Part shown: positions 44,161 through 56,063 of the stretch, piece after piece
Numbering within the stretch: position 1 is the stretch's first letter
How the letters are laid out: every line of letters starts with the position of its first letter
Source: Bemisia tabaci
Taxonomy: Eukaryota; Arthropoda; Insecta; Hemiptera; Aleyrodidae
NCBI RefSeq assembly: GCF_918797505.1
Contig: NC_092797.1
Location: forward strand, 3,010,288 to 3,074,287
Length of the DNA: 64,000 nucleotides
Direction of reading: 5' to 3'
The notes under the pieces: generated by a model
Seen by the model: the letters and a program-made list of their open reading frames with translations, nothing else
The model's database searches: none
What the model was told of the DNA's origin: nothing
Position numbers and translations under genes: made by a program

Positions 44161-44450
44161 ATTTACGAATAATTTTAATGATTAGTCCTAAGTGCAATCA
44201 GTTAGTTACTTCCGTCATTCCGTGTACATACCTCTATATCCTGCATTTAATTGATATCCCATCTCTCCTATTCTTAAATAAAAACCAAAGAGATAAAAAA
44301 ACAGTTGGCGAACCCGTCAGAAGGAATCAAGACCTAACAGCCTCTAATTTCCAATTTTAGCCATTCTACTAGAGAAACGTGTATATGTAATGAACGGAAT
44401 CAATTTCTTCCGGGCACACCTCTAGTTTATTCAATTTCTCCGATTCTGAG
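44161..44450. other. No gene seen
   Basis: AT-rich DNA upstream of the possible exon at 44451. Confidence 0.4.
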
Positions 44451-44772
44451 GGCCACAATCCACGTGGTCCTTGCATTGTCCACGGCTGAAAGTCCTCGTC
44501 AACCGCCAAGATACCATGTAAATGGTGGAGTGGAACCCTACAATTATTCCTCCGTGATAAGTCAAAAGAGCGCATCTCCGTTAGCTTTCACGCAGGTTGT
44601 TACGCGGTTCTCGGGTAAATGGGCAGTATCGCATCGCCCTCTTCTAGACCGGAAGTCTGCAATGGAGGCGTACTTGAACCAGCATAAAGCAAACAGGGTC
44701 GCGGTAAAGGGATTCGGCCAGGAAATTAATAAAGAGGGTCCCATTATCCCTTTCTTCCGTGTGCCGAAATAA
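44451..44772 (+). CDS. Possible terminal exon with poly(A) signals
   Basis: An acceptor-like TCCGATTCTGAG precedes an open frame running to TAA at 44770-44772. The frame includes VVLALSTAESPRQPPRYHV, then EPYNYSSVISQKSASPLAF and AVSHRPLLDRKSAMEAYLNQ. Two overlapping AATAAA hexamers lie at 44768-44778, right at the stop. The start is not defined: GTG at 44464 is in frame but there is no early ATG. The hydrophobic start could be a signal-like segment, but this is speculative. The minus strand is also open (44562-44834), which lowers confidence. The protein is not recognised. Confidence 0.27.
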
Positions 44773-44992
44773 AATAAAGTACTGATAAGGCGCCGGTTCT
44801 CAATTTTGTCCTTTTGGGCGACAAGTCTATTCACATTAATAATAAGTGATGCAGGGCCGTTAATTTGTGAGGAACAATTGATTAATTACGGTACGGGGTG
44901 TTTATCTGTCCCATATTACATTACTGCAGCGGAACCAATAGATGGATGTTTGAACTGACCAAGGAACTCCACCACAAAATCTCAGGAAACTT

Positions 44993-45019
44993 AAAAAAAA
45001 AAAAAAAAAAAAAAAAAAA
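44993..45019. repeat. Poly(A) run
   Basis: 27 A. No target duplication or retroelement sequence is visible upstream, so it is annotated only as a homopolymer. Confidence 0.85.
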
Positions 45020-46399
45020 TGCTCGCGCTGCTTTACTGAGTAAATTGGGTTTGTTATTTTGGAAGTCACAGTGAGACATTTTGCAATTGATAAAATAGCA
45101 AAAAGGTGAAATTTTCTCCCGGAGCCTTTGAATCTTTACAAATTTGGAAAGAACTGAGGTCTACTCGAATCGAATCAATCAACACATTACCTTCCATACG
45201 TTCTACGATGCTGCAATAATTGCCTTCGTAAATGCTAATTTTTAAGAGGTTCGCCTGAAGGATCCTAAGAGTTTCATAAGTTTGTTACATTAGAGGGAGG
45301 GGAAAATTGTTTCAAAGCAAGCATACAGATTATTTGCCAAATATTATAAGATTGTATTCAGTTACGGATTTAACCAGCGTTTTTATCTTCTTAATTCTTT
45401 ATATTTCGAACCTGGAGGTTCGAGTAAACTGATTTCGATGTGAAAAATAATCATGAATTCTTCACTAATATAGCAATTTTGAAAAATTTTGACGTGTTCA
45501 ATTTTTTGGCCGCGAATTTTTGATGGAAAAACGTGCCTTCAGAAAGTTTAATTTTCACCCCATACTGCTGAAAAAAATACTCCAAACTGAGAAAATATGG
45601 AACTGGGCCAAATATTTTCTATATATCGGAGCTCTTGTAAAGTCGTAACTCCAAGACTCAGAAAAATTCTAACCCAGTTCCCATATTAACGCAATTTGAA
45701 GAATTTTTTTTATCATCATTATCATTATTTTTCTTAAAACTGTGCACCTAGTGGTCCATTCTCTCTTCATACAGGTACTTAAAGTAATGTTGACGATTCT
45801 GGCACCTCTTAGGAACGAACTGGCACCTGAGCAGTGGGCTGGCCGCGAAAAATCATATCACGTTTTCCGTGTCAAATGGCACGACTCTTTGACAAAATAA
45901 TACCCAAGCCCTCCCCCCCTTCCCGGGAGAACTTTCAAGACCAGCGCAATGCAAACCGCGAGACGGCCCCAACTTTGAACTTATGCCGTGCAGCTCGGCG
46001 CTGCGCTGTGGCCGCATATCAGAAGCCAGAGTGCTGGCACGCCACCTCAAATATTGCACTTTCATCGAAAATGAATCACGCTCCATCTAGCGCGGGTTCA
46101 GGTGCCACCTTGCCAAATTTCTATTTAAAATATACATATTTTACTGCAAATTCATTACAGGTATACGAGATAAAAAGCGAGGTATGGCAACGCATGTGGA
46201 AAATAAAGCAATCCATACGATCAGTGCATCTCTCTTCCAATGGGGATCGATTTTTTTAATGCGAGTCCAATAACGTGAGCTGTGTTCGTGGGATGTCTGC
46301 TGTATGCCTTCATTTGAAGCACGTAGAACTCAGTTTGGGTCCTCCTTATTCAAGGATTATTACAATGAACATTAGAGGCACACACATCTTCGTTTACGA
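45020..46399. other. No gene seen
   Basis: The 141-codon plus-strand frame at 45834-46259 crosses a GC-rich patch but shows no domain and no splice edges. Confidence 0.45.
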
Positions 46400-46625
46400 A
46401 AAATAATCAATGTTGGCTATAGTTATGGTTGGACCCTAATTTTTCGGGTCCAAACATAATTTATTGGATAAACTAGCCATTTCTACTGTAATGTGATTTG
46501 ACCCTCACTTGTGATTGAACCGAATTTCCTCGTGGTTGGGAGGCAATTAGTTGAGGTTTGGACCGCTACTTATTGTGGCTGAATCCCGATAAATTGAGGT
46601 CTAGCCACAATTAATTAGGAATAAC
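46400..46625. repeat. Internally repetitive segment
   Basis: Diverged repeats of a GGTTGGACCCTAATTTTT-type motif in both orientations (for example GAGGTTTGGACCGC and TTGAGGTCTAGCCACAATT). Possibly an old MITE. Ends unclear. Confidence 0.35.
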
Positions 46626-47409
46626 TATCTCGTTCAACAATTGCCTATCAGACCTGGACCATGTGCGATCTTTCTTTTCCGTGTTGACGACATAAATCAA
46701 GAAATGTTCATTTTCACCACAACTTTCCACTATTTGCTACTCTCTTTACGCGGAAAAAAGCCTAAGTTCTTCGAGTGATCTTGTGTGTTTCAAAGCAATT
46801 ACTTTTCAGCAATCCAAAGCCAGAGGTTTATCACAAGATTTTTCGCCACACTCAAACAAATACATTAACTATATTTTTAAGACATGCTTGAGTAATAATA
46901 CACTTGGAAAACTCTAAAATTCATTTTGCTTCTGCAGGGTGAATATATTTCAATCTTAAAATTTACGAGCAATTCGAATTCTCAGCTTGAGTTCAATTCC
47001 CAACAATATCTCTTCAATTTATAACCACTTATCATGGATTTAAGATAAACAAAACACTATGTAGTTCAAAATTGGCTCATGAATTGTAAACCACATACAC
47101 GAGCCTCTTATTTATGGCGTTCGCTGAAAGCGAGGATGTTGGCCTGGTTTTGAGTTACAGCCGGTAATAGCTCAAACGTACCCCTCCTGCAGAGATACTG
47201 TAATCTGGATTGGTGAATTTTCGGGATGAGTACATGTATCTTGCATGAAGCCATCTGATGTGGATTTGGGAGCATGTAAATTGGCAATTAAAACAACTAC
47301 GCTCTCTCCAGGCAAGTGTTCAAAATAGTTCCAGCGTTGCCACATCAAACTTATGTTTGTGGTTGTGCGGGAAATGAAAATATACGCCTCACAGGAACAC
47401 GGAACACAC
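46626..47409. other. No gene seen
   Basis: Background DNA. Confidence 0.5.
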
Positions 47410-47556
47410 TGTAGTGGCGAGGCGTGAAAGGTCGATTATCGATATTTCCCCTTGAAACTATTGTAAGGAATCGATTATTGAGGTGTTCTTTGCAAACACC
47501 CTGTTAATCGCTCCTTTTTCGTAGGTTTAAATGGCAGAACAATCGATATATCACGA
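47410..47556. mobile_element. Family M-like MITE, worn
   Basis: GATTATCGATATTTCCCC, AATCGATTATTGAGGTG, and TTTAAATGGCAGAACAATCG follow the ATCGAT-rich pattern of family M. Confidence 0.45.
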
Positions 47557-48399
47557 AGCATGCCACACCACTGATGTAATGCAGTGTAGCGGTTGAGCAC
47601 AAACCGTATGTGCAAAAGCTTGACTCTCCAAGTACACCCCCCCCCCCCCAAAAAAAAACGGAAGTATCAAGTCCATTGCGTAGATTTTAATGAGTGGCCT
47701 GAACCTTTATCTCCCACTCGCATAAATATTCTACGTTCAGCTTTTTTACCGAAATGTAGCCTGGTTTTTTTTTCAACATTTATGCACTAATAATTTACAA
47801 CCCTCACGCGCTCGGCATTATTGTGTATACTGCCACTTTTCGTGGCGAGACAGTGTGCCTGAACCCTTTCTTTATTAAATACACACTGAGGTTGAGAAAC
47901 TTCCAAACCACGTAGTTTGATTTGCGACGTTGCAAACTTCCTCCCATGTTTTTTTTTGTTAAATAGAAAACTGCTTTAACGTCAATGCTTAAAAACTTAC
48001 GAGATTTTTCTTCTCTATACGTAGATAATTTCGTGAGAGCTTTACGGAATAATGATGATTTGTTCTGCTTTACAAAATTAAAATGAAGCCTGAAATTTCA
48101 ATACACCGACAAACCAGAGAAGTGGTTTAAGGGGTTCACGGTCGATATTTAAATTACAAAAGACAAAATTAGAAAATGAGCCACCAATAATTGAATCGGC
48201 TCGTGGGAAAACCGCTAATGTCCATTTTTTTCAATTTTGAGATTTTTGGGTTAAAATACTCTCGGAGGTCAGACACACTCATTAATGTGGTGAAAATGTT
48301 TGTTCTTTGGATTTGAAGCCCTTTTCAGGGGGGGCCGTGGTCCGAATCATGCGAAAACCGCTAATGTCCATCTTTCGTTATATGCCTCATTATACTGTA
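47557..48399. other. No gene seen; C-run and short repeat
   Basis: A C homopolymer lies at 47637-47650. GCGAAAACCGCTAATGTCCA-like text occurs at 48208 and again at 48351. Confidence 0.5.
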
Positions 48400-49390
48400 C
48401 AACAAACCAAAATAAAATAATGTCTCCTGGACGAAATTAGGTGACCTGTATGCATTTTAAGGCGCTGAATCCGAATATGACCTCCGTTTTTTTCCATCAC
48501 CCTCCAATTTTCCGGAAAAGCCGATTTTACTCGGAAAAATGACCATTTTGGGGAATTTTCGGTGTTTTTCCGACTGCTATCCCCTGCATAATGTAGGTAA
48601 AATTTTTCGTAGCTATGAGATTCAATTATACCGATGTCTTTTCAACTGATGAGTCCGGAAATGACCTTAATTTTTCCCGGTCACCTCTCAGTTTTCCGGG
48701 AAAGCAACTTTAACCCGGGAAAATGAGCAAATCCGACGCATATTTGTCGTGCATGCAATGTATTTTTATAAATTTTCCTGGACCCGTGGTAGCATGTTAC
48801 TCATGTATTTTGAGCTACTTAATCCGAATATGACCTCGGTTTCTTTCTATCACACTTCAGATTTCCGGTAAAGCCGAGTTTTCCGAGCCTAAAATTGTGT
48901 GTTGTAAAAGCTTTGCCGGATCGAATTGTATTCAAAATTCATTGTATGAATGTCTCCGACATGTGATACATCGGTTCCTTTGTATTTTGATCTGTTGAAT
49001 TCAAATATGATCTCAGATTTTTCCGATCACCCATCATTTTTCGGAAAAGTCGCTTTTCCTAGGAAAACGCTCTTTACAGATATTTTTGCGATGATTTTTC
49101 TGCTCTAGGGAGATTCAGAAATTTTCCGAGATCCTCTTTAGGTCTCTTTTGCTGTATTAAGAGGCACTGAGCTGGAATTTGACCTTCACTCATCTTTGAC
49201 GACCCCCCCCGTCTTCTAGAAGGTCCGATTTTTCCGGGCCAAAAGCTTTTCCGGACTGTTCCCACTTCCAGGGAAATTCAAAACATTTTCCGCATGTGTG
49301 ATACATAGATTCTCATGTAATTTGAGCTGAAAAACTCGAATATGACCTTAGAAATTCGTTATCACCTACCGGAGAATTTCTGAAACTCAT
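48400..49390. repeat. Diverged satellite, about 175-bp unit
   Basis: The motif CCGAATATGACCTC or a variant recurs at about 48471, 48654, 48823, 49001, 49173 and 49335 (steps of 164-180 bp). Each is followed by a TTTTCCGG(A/T)AAAG-type motif and preceded by a TTTTGA(G/T)CTG-type motif. Five to six units, much diverged from one another. Confidence 0.8.
48565..49107 (+). repeat. Palindrome, left arm
   Basis: 543 bp, from TTTTTCCGACTGCTATCCCC to TTTTTCTGCTCTA. It pairs with 49391-49934. One single-base difference was noticed (TTTTTCGGAA here, TTTTTCCGGAA in the partner). Confidence 0.92.
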
Positions 49391-49934
49391 TAGAGCAGAA
49401 AAATCATCGCAAAAATATCTGTAAAGAGCGTTTTCCTAGGAAAAGCGACTTTTCCGGAAAAATGATGGGTGATCGGAAAAATCTGAGATCATATTTGAAT
49501 TCAACAGATCAAAATACAAAGGAACCGATGTATCACATGTCGGAGACATTCATACAATGAATTTTGAATACAATTCGATCCGGCAAAGCTTTTACAACAC
49601 ACAATTTTAGGCTCGGAAAACTCGGCTTTACCGGAAATCTGAAGTGTGATAGAAAGAAACCGAGGTCATATTCGGATTAAGTAGCTCAAAATACATGAGT
49701 AACATGCTACCACGGGTCCAGGAAAATTTATAAAAATACATTGCATGCACGACAAATATGCGTCGGATTTGCTCATTTTCCCGGGTTAAAGTTGCTTTCC
49801 CGGAAAACTGAGAGGTGACCGGGAAAAATTAAGGTCATTTCCGGACTCATCAGTTGAAAAGACATCGGTATAATTGAATCTCATAGCTACGAAAAATTTT
49901 ACCTACATTATGCAGGGGATAGCAGTCGGAAAAA
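49391..49934 (-). repeat. Palindrome, right arm, ending at the gap
   Basis: 544 bp, from TAGAGCAGAAAAATCATCGC to GGGGATAGCAGTCGGAAAAA. The last base is next to the N run. The 283-bp spacer (49108-49390) shows a further short diverged match (GATTCAGAAATTTTCCG against CGGAGAATTTCTGAAAC) just inside the arms. Confidence 0.92.
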
Positions 49935-50434
49935 NNNNNNNNNNNNNNNNNNNNNNNNNNNNNNNNNNNNNNNNNNNNNNNNNNNNNNNNNNNNNNNNNN
50001 NNNNNNNNNNNNNNNNNNNNNNNNNNNNNNNNNNNNNNNNNNNNNNNNNNNNNNNNNNNNNNNNNNNNNNNNNNNNNNNNNNNNNNNNNNNNNNNNNNNN
50101 NNNNNNNNNNNNNNNNNNNNNNNNNNNNNNNNNNNNNNNNNNNNNNNNNNNNNNNNNNNNNNNNNNNNNNNNNNNNNNNNNNNNNNNNNNNNNNNNNNNN
50201 NNNNNNNNNNNNNNNNNNNNNNNNNNNNNNNNNNNNNNNNNNNNNNNNNNNNNNNNNNNNNNNNNNNNNNNNNNNNNNNNNNNNNNNNNNNNNNNNNNNN
50301 NNNNNNNNNNNNNNNNNNNNNNNNNNNNNNNNNNNNNNNNNNNNNNNNNNNNNNNNNNNNNNNNNNNNNNNNNNNNNNNNNNNNNNNNNNNNNNNNNNNN
50401 NNNNNNNNNNNNNNNNNNNNNNNNNNNNNNNNNN
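49935..50434. other. Assembly gap of exactly 500 N
   Basis: A round-number run of N, so a placeholder and not a measured distance. Everything read across it (long open frames of X) is meaningless. The order and orientation of the two sides are therefore less certain than elsewhere. Confidence 0.99.
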
Positions 50435-53110
50435 TAACGTGCATTTTGATGTACATATTTTAAACGCTACACCTTGTGAGAGATGCAAATTCCATCCATT
50501 TATCCGCGATATTTCACACATTGTTTCGTAACTTTCTGATTCCACCAGTGGCGAGGAAGGAGGTGTCATAAAAGTTCCACTCATATAGGATTACTCGTAG
50601 AGTCGAAAGCGAAAGTGCCGATTGGACGAGTTTTTCTTCATTTCATCATAAAAAGGCACTAATCAATGTTATTTCTTTTCAGGGTAGAGTGGCACATCCG
50701 CCCCTTAATTTTTCTATTACTTGAGGAGAGAATCTGGTAACCAATACCAGGAGACCCAAGGACTTCTATCTCCTGCGGCAAAACTATAAAATTATAATTG
50801 AACCCGCTTTATGCAAGAATTTTGTAGAATTTATCCATACACAAGGCTCATTCATTTGCTTTTTATAGCAAATATGTTTTACAGATTAATAAAGATATTC
50901 TGTTATTCTTTTTTTCTTCTGACTTACTTCGTTAAAAACAATAGAACTCTTTTTGGCTCTCTCATTACGTAAGTTGAAAGATTCAAATTTTAAGCATTCG
51001 TGAAAAAAAAATCGGTAAAATTACCAATTTTTCCAGCTCATGTAGATCATTAGGAATTGTCGATGAATACATATGACGCGGTCTCAGTATATTTATCGAG
51101 TTCTTAGTACTATTTCAATTTTTTTTACTTTTTATTTTTTTTCATGATCTTCTTTATTTTGTCGGAAATATAATGAATTTCTTGATGAACGGTCGAACAA
51201 CCGAAAATTGGGGCATTTTTTGATAAAAGGGCGTAAGAGACTTCCAATGCTACCAAGATTGCGCGAAGTAGTTTTCAGTTGTAAGTAACTTTTCCGACAG
51301 TTCTGCTATGAATTTTTCCTTGTATCTGCTTCAGCTTTCCCCTCACTTTTGTAAGAAAGTAAGTCGACTGTGAATAAATCTCATCTGCCGCAAACACTTT
51401 AAAACATTGCACAATCTTAGCAGCATTGCAAGCCTTATACGACCTTTTAGTGAAAAATTCCTCAATTCTTAGGATCAATATCCTTCGGATTTATCAACTT
51501 AAAAAAAGGGGAAATTGAAGGTATTATACGAGCTGTGCAAGCACTAAACCTATTTTGAAGCTGCTAGTTTTTTTGCGATCCTAGGTCCGGGAAGCAGAGC
51601 ATATTTGACGAGGGTGTCTGACAAAATATTGGACCAGAGGGCTCATCAAGTTTGCTCAAAATTAAACTTGATTAAAGTTCCTAAATGCGAGGATGGTCTC
51701 TCATTGCCAAGCGTACAATAAAAGACGACGTTGATTTTTTTTAACCAAACCTCAATCATGATGACCCCAAAATATCATAAGAGCTGGCAGCCATGTCCGG
51801 AGGGTAAATGCTCAGTTGCCTAATTGTCAATACAAACTATTAAGTATCGTTGTGAAATTTGGATATTTCTGATTCGTGCGATTGCGCAACGTTCGTCTCT
51901 GGTGGGTCGAGCACGCCCTCAGTATTTACTCAACGATTATTCGCTCATGAAACCGTGCTCTTCAGATTCGCGGCACTTGATGGAAAAAATAAACAAAATA
52001 ACATAAAGTGGAAATCACGGCCCGCTCTCCCATTTTTCCGCCCTTCCCGCCAACTCGCGTCGCGGTGCTCAAATCGACTACAATTTTAATTCAGGAACTT
52101 AGAAACTTCAGAGATTTCTGGCTCATTAGAAGTACAATATATAGATTGTGGGCTGTTTGGAACGGGAAAAAATGAGTGAAAGAAGAGGAAATGAAAAATT
52201 AGGTGAAAGAAGTACAGAATAAAAAGAAACGAGGGGAAAGGAAATTAGTCGTTTTTAAACAGCTTGTTTCGTTAGGAATCCCGATTTTTTTTTTTTTTTT
52301 TAGTATGACTAAGGGGCTTTTAAGGGGATATTTAACACAACATTACAAAAAGTACGATTTTTTGAAAGCTGGGGTGAAATAAAGAGCGCAATTCTGGAAG
52401 AAGATCCTTACAAAGGATGTAAATCAGTTGTCACTGCAAAAATTACGAATTGCGGAGGAAAAATATCAAGGGAGGTTAGCTTAACGCTGGTCAAAATCAC
52501 GAAAACTTTTTCCCTGGTGATTTTTCATTGTTGTGGTGACAACTCATTTGAATCCTTTCCCAGGATTTATTTCCAAAGTCATACTCCATACTTTTACTTA
52601 AAACTCGGAAAAATTGTACTTTTCGTGATCGATAATGCTATGCCAAAGGCGTCTTCAAAGATCCTTTAGTCATAAGGTAATAAACCATTCGGGGCCCCCC
52701 AGGAAAAGGAGCTAAGTAAGAACAGTGAATAGGACCCTAAATTTTGCAATAGGGAATTGATATCTCTGACGCATTTTAAGAACAACGTATGTGCCGCTAT
52801 TAATATTCTTATGCAGACAGATGATTCATCTCTCTCTCCTCTTCGTCTTCTCTTTTCTTATTTTTCCTCGTTCCCCTCTTTTTCCTTTTTATTTTCTATA
52901 ATCTGTATTTCTCGCACCTACTTTTCCATTTCTTTATCTTCTTACTCACAACTTCATTCTTCCTCTTCTTCTTCATTATCTCCTTTATCTTTTTATCCTT
53001 TTTTTTGACATTTCTTCTGGGTATTTTTTCTAACGCAATGCTACATGAGCGGGGTGCGTGCTTTCTTAGCTTGGTAGAATAGTGAAGAACTGGCGCAGTA
53101 GCTATTTTGC
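50435..53110 (+). other. Copy-2 equivalent of 15451-18144, no gene assigned
   Basis: Same landmarks as copy 1, including the shortened poly(T) run (52285-52301) and the polypyrimidine tract (52817-53030). Confidence 0.5.
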
Positions 53111-53230
53111 AAGCTGGTAACATCGTTTTTCCTCAATTTAAATCAATCAAAAATATCGGTTTGGGCGAGGCAAGTTGTCTCACAAACATTCGATTGTTAT
53201 ACATAGAATTAAATGGAGAAAAAACAGCGT
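53111..53230. mobile_element. Family M MITE, copy 2
   Basis: CGTTTTTCCTCAATTTAAATC at the left and TTAAATGGAGAAAAAACAGC at the right. Shared with copy 1, so it was inserted before the copies diverged. Confidence 0.6.
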
Positions 53231-53645
53231 TTACTCTCAAGAATCCTCACGGGACTGGTGGCACCTCGCAGTCCCAAGAATTGTGTAAACGTAGCTCCAC
53301 ATGGTCCTATTTAAACTCCACGGTTCTACCATTTATTTTTCTCCGTCGAAAAATGACCCGAGAAGGAGAGGCAGTGGGTCAACTTTTTTTGTTAATACCG
53401 AAGGAATGTGAAAATCCGGTGAGATAAGGGTTATTTATTGCTTCATTACTGTCACTCCGTCAAGGCTCTGGGAGCACACGGAACATCCAACCCCTTTCTT
53501 AACCGTGAATTAAATTGACACTCTTGTAGCCTCTTATTTCACGCCCACGCGAGTACGTTCGAGCGTATTCATTCATGAATCAGACGCCCAAATAGATTTT
53601 TATTCTGTTCGACCTCTTCCTTACGATCAAACGGAGAGCATCAAA

Positions 53646-53769
53646 TCGTCGCTTTTCTGACGTAAGGGCGTATCTCAATTTCCGCATGAGCCCCCAAAAG
53701 CGTGGATTTAAATGTAAAACAGGACTCGCGATAAAATTTTGATACGCTCTTACGTCAGAGAACCGACGA
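53646..53769. mobile_element. Family B MITE, copy 2
   Basis: TCGTCGCTTTTCTGACGTAA at the left; GATACGCTCTTACGTCAGAG then ACCGACGA at the right. Slightly more decayed than the copy-1 partner. Confidence 0.75.
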
Positions 53770-54261
53770 AATGGGCTTATCGATGCATTTTCCAGCCTTC
53801 TGATTGGCCACTACTGCAAGTCTGAGTTACCTATTTCGGGTTCTCAAGCTTGATCGTGGGAAGATACTTTTGAAGGTGTGTTCCTTATGAGAGTTCAAAT
53901 AAATGTAAAAAAATCGATATTCAGAAACGAACTGCCTCACCCCGAATCAATTTCTAGAGTGGATTTAGATCCAGAGAAAAGAGTGTTGCCAATTCGCAAG
54001 AAAAACTACTAATCAACGAAGATTTTATCTTCATTCGTTGTAAGTTTTACGAAAAAGTTTATGAGAAAATGGAGGATTTGCAGTTAGCTGAAATTTGATG
54101 GATTTTGTGTTTAAGTGGGAACTATACTGAATGAACTAAACACCACCCGAGAAAAAATGGATCATTCAAGCTCATTGAAAAATGAACGATCCGGATCATT
54201 CAATTTGAATGAGTTTTTCGTCAGCTCATTCAAATTTGAATGATCCAGATCGTTCACTTGA

Positions 54262-54810
54262 TCATTGAATTTTAATGCGCCCGAATGAGCTTGAATGATC
54301 CTGATCATTGAATTTCAATGAGCTTGAATGATCCGGATCATTGGATTTGAACGAGCTTGAATGATCCGGATCATTGGATTTCAACGAGCTTGAATGATCC
54401 GGATCATTGGATTTCAACGAGCTTGAATGATCCGGATCATTGGATTTGAACGAGCTTGAATGATCCGGATCATTGGATTTCAACGAGCTTGAATGATCCG
54501 GATCATTGGATTTCAACGAGCTTGAATGATCCGGATCATTGGATTTCAACGAGCTTGAATGATCCGGATCATTGGATTTCAACGAGCTTGAATGATCCGG
54601 ATCATTGGATTCCAATGAGCTTGAATGATCGTGATCATTGAATTCCAACGAGTTTGAATGATCCTGATCGTTGAATTTCAACGAGCTTGAATGATCCTGA
54701 TCGTTGAATTTCAACGAGCTTGAATGATCCTGATCGTTGAATCCCAACTAGCTTGAATGATCCTGATCGTTGAATCCCAGCCAGCTTGAATTCTCCTGAT
54801 CGTTGATTTC
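54262..54810. repeat. Subterminal tandem array, 33-bp unit
   Basis: About 16 units of 33 bp. Unit text is ATGATCCGGATCATTGG followed by ATTTCAACGAGCTTGA. Each unit holds the palindrome ATGATCCGGATCAT. Central units are nearly identical, edge units diverge. The 33-bp period keeps both strands open and gives an artificial repeat peptide of 11-residue units; this is not a gene. Confidence 0.92.
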
Positions 54811-54827
54811 CAGTGAGTCAAGGTCTC

Positions 54828-55648
54828 GGTCTGATGAGAATCTATTATAAAAAGATTGTAAATAGTATAGAAGCAAAAGTACATGGGTATCCATTCTCAC
54901 TTTGCAGTTTTTTTTTCAACAGAAAAATGAAGGGGAAAAAACCAAAAAAACATATGATGATAGGAAAAGTTAAGAAAACACAGACTCACCAGAAGTTTAT
55001 CCAATTCCTCCAGAAGTAAGCTCATCCTCCGCCCTATTACAGCAACAGTGTGAATGTAGGTACTATAATAAAAGTAGTTTGAAGGTGAACATTTTTGCTA
55101 CAAACCATCTCCCACACGCTGTCAAGAATTCAAACCACACAACAGTCATTGTGGGAGAGGCTCGTAGCTTTGCCGCCGAGTTGCAGAGCTGCTGCGGGGA
55201 TTCTTTCCATCGAAAACTGAAAAATTTAACTAAAATGGAACATATTAAATTAACAGCATAACCAGAAAAATGTTGAATTGAAGAATTAACCGCGCGTTTA
55301 GAATTGCATAAGCGATGTCGCTGTTTTACTCTGATTTAAAAGAAAGAAACAAGCAAAAATTACATTGGGATACAGGGGTATAAAATTGGCTTTGTCTCTG
55401 AAATAATTAATTTACCTTAGATTGTGCTTTGAAGTGAAATAAGGCAATAGTACTTACAATTTTGTGCTTGCGTGTTTGTTCAAATGAAGCGTTATCGATG
55501 GAGAAAATATTGAAGTAAAATTGTGTCCTCGGAACAAAAAGCAGTGCATTTGATGGCTGGAGCACAACTCACAAGTACAAGGTAAGTTTATACTGATAAC
55601 TTGTTAAACAGTCCAGCGAAAAAACAATAAATACATAGAATTTAAAGC
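54828..55648 (+). repeat. Inner left arm of the foldback element
   Basis: About 821 bp, imperfectly complementary to 56064-57122. Matching landmarks are GTCTGATGAGAATC, TGGGAGAGGCTCGTAGCTTT, CGCGCGTTTAGAATTGCAT and GATAACTTGTTAAAC. Confidence 0.8.
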
Positions 55649-56063
55649 AACACAGACGAAAAAATCTGAGCGGCGACACGCTAATGATACGCAGGCAGCA
55701 AGACTGATCAGTACCAAGTGGCGAATACCGCGACCCCTCGGCCTTTACAGGTTCGGGGGTGGAATTTCCATCTTCCTTGGCTCAACGGTCATCTTCTTTT
55801 GTTTTCTTCACGCAGCAAACGAGTGGTGGGAGGCGGGGAAGTAACGGCGTTGCCACATTGCTGAAATATTTTCCCATCCTCCTGTCTTAAGGATTGCTAT
55901 GATAATGTCAATTTCTCGTCTCTTTTTTTTTATATTATCATGTAAGGCTCATTTTTTTTACTGTCATAAGGCTAATCTTAAGAATTTTCAGAAAAGCTAG
56001 TGAGAGAGGCCCTACTTTCCTCGAAAATTGAAATCCTCTGTTCTGTAATTTCTCTTCTATGTC
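55649..56063. other. Central region of the foldback element
   Basis: 415 bp between the inner arms, GC-richer at 55700-55860. No reading frame suggesting a transposase. Confidence 0.6.

Noticed and set aside
44993..45019. Poly(A) tail of a retroposed element
   Set aside because: No target duplication and no retroelement or processed-gene sequence upstream.
45834..46259. 141-codon plus-strand frame as a gene
   Set aside because: Crosses a GC-rich patch where the opposite strand is also open, and there is no recognisable sequence.
49850..50584. Long open frames on both strands spanning the gap
   Set aside because: They consist of unknown residues read through 500 N and join unrelated sequences.
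54262..54747. 161-codon minus-strand frame with an 11-residue repeat
   Set aside because: Produced by the 33-bp (11-codon) tandem DNA repeat of the foldback element; the plus strand is open for the same reason.
54262..54810. CRISPR array
   Set aside because: Units are head-to-tail with no unique spacers, inside a eukaryotic foldback element.
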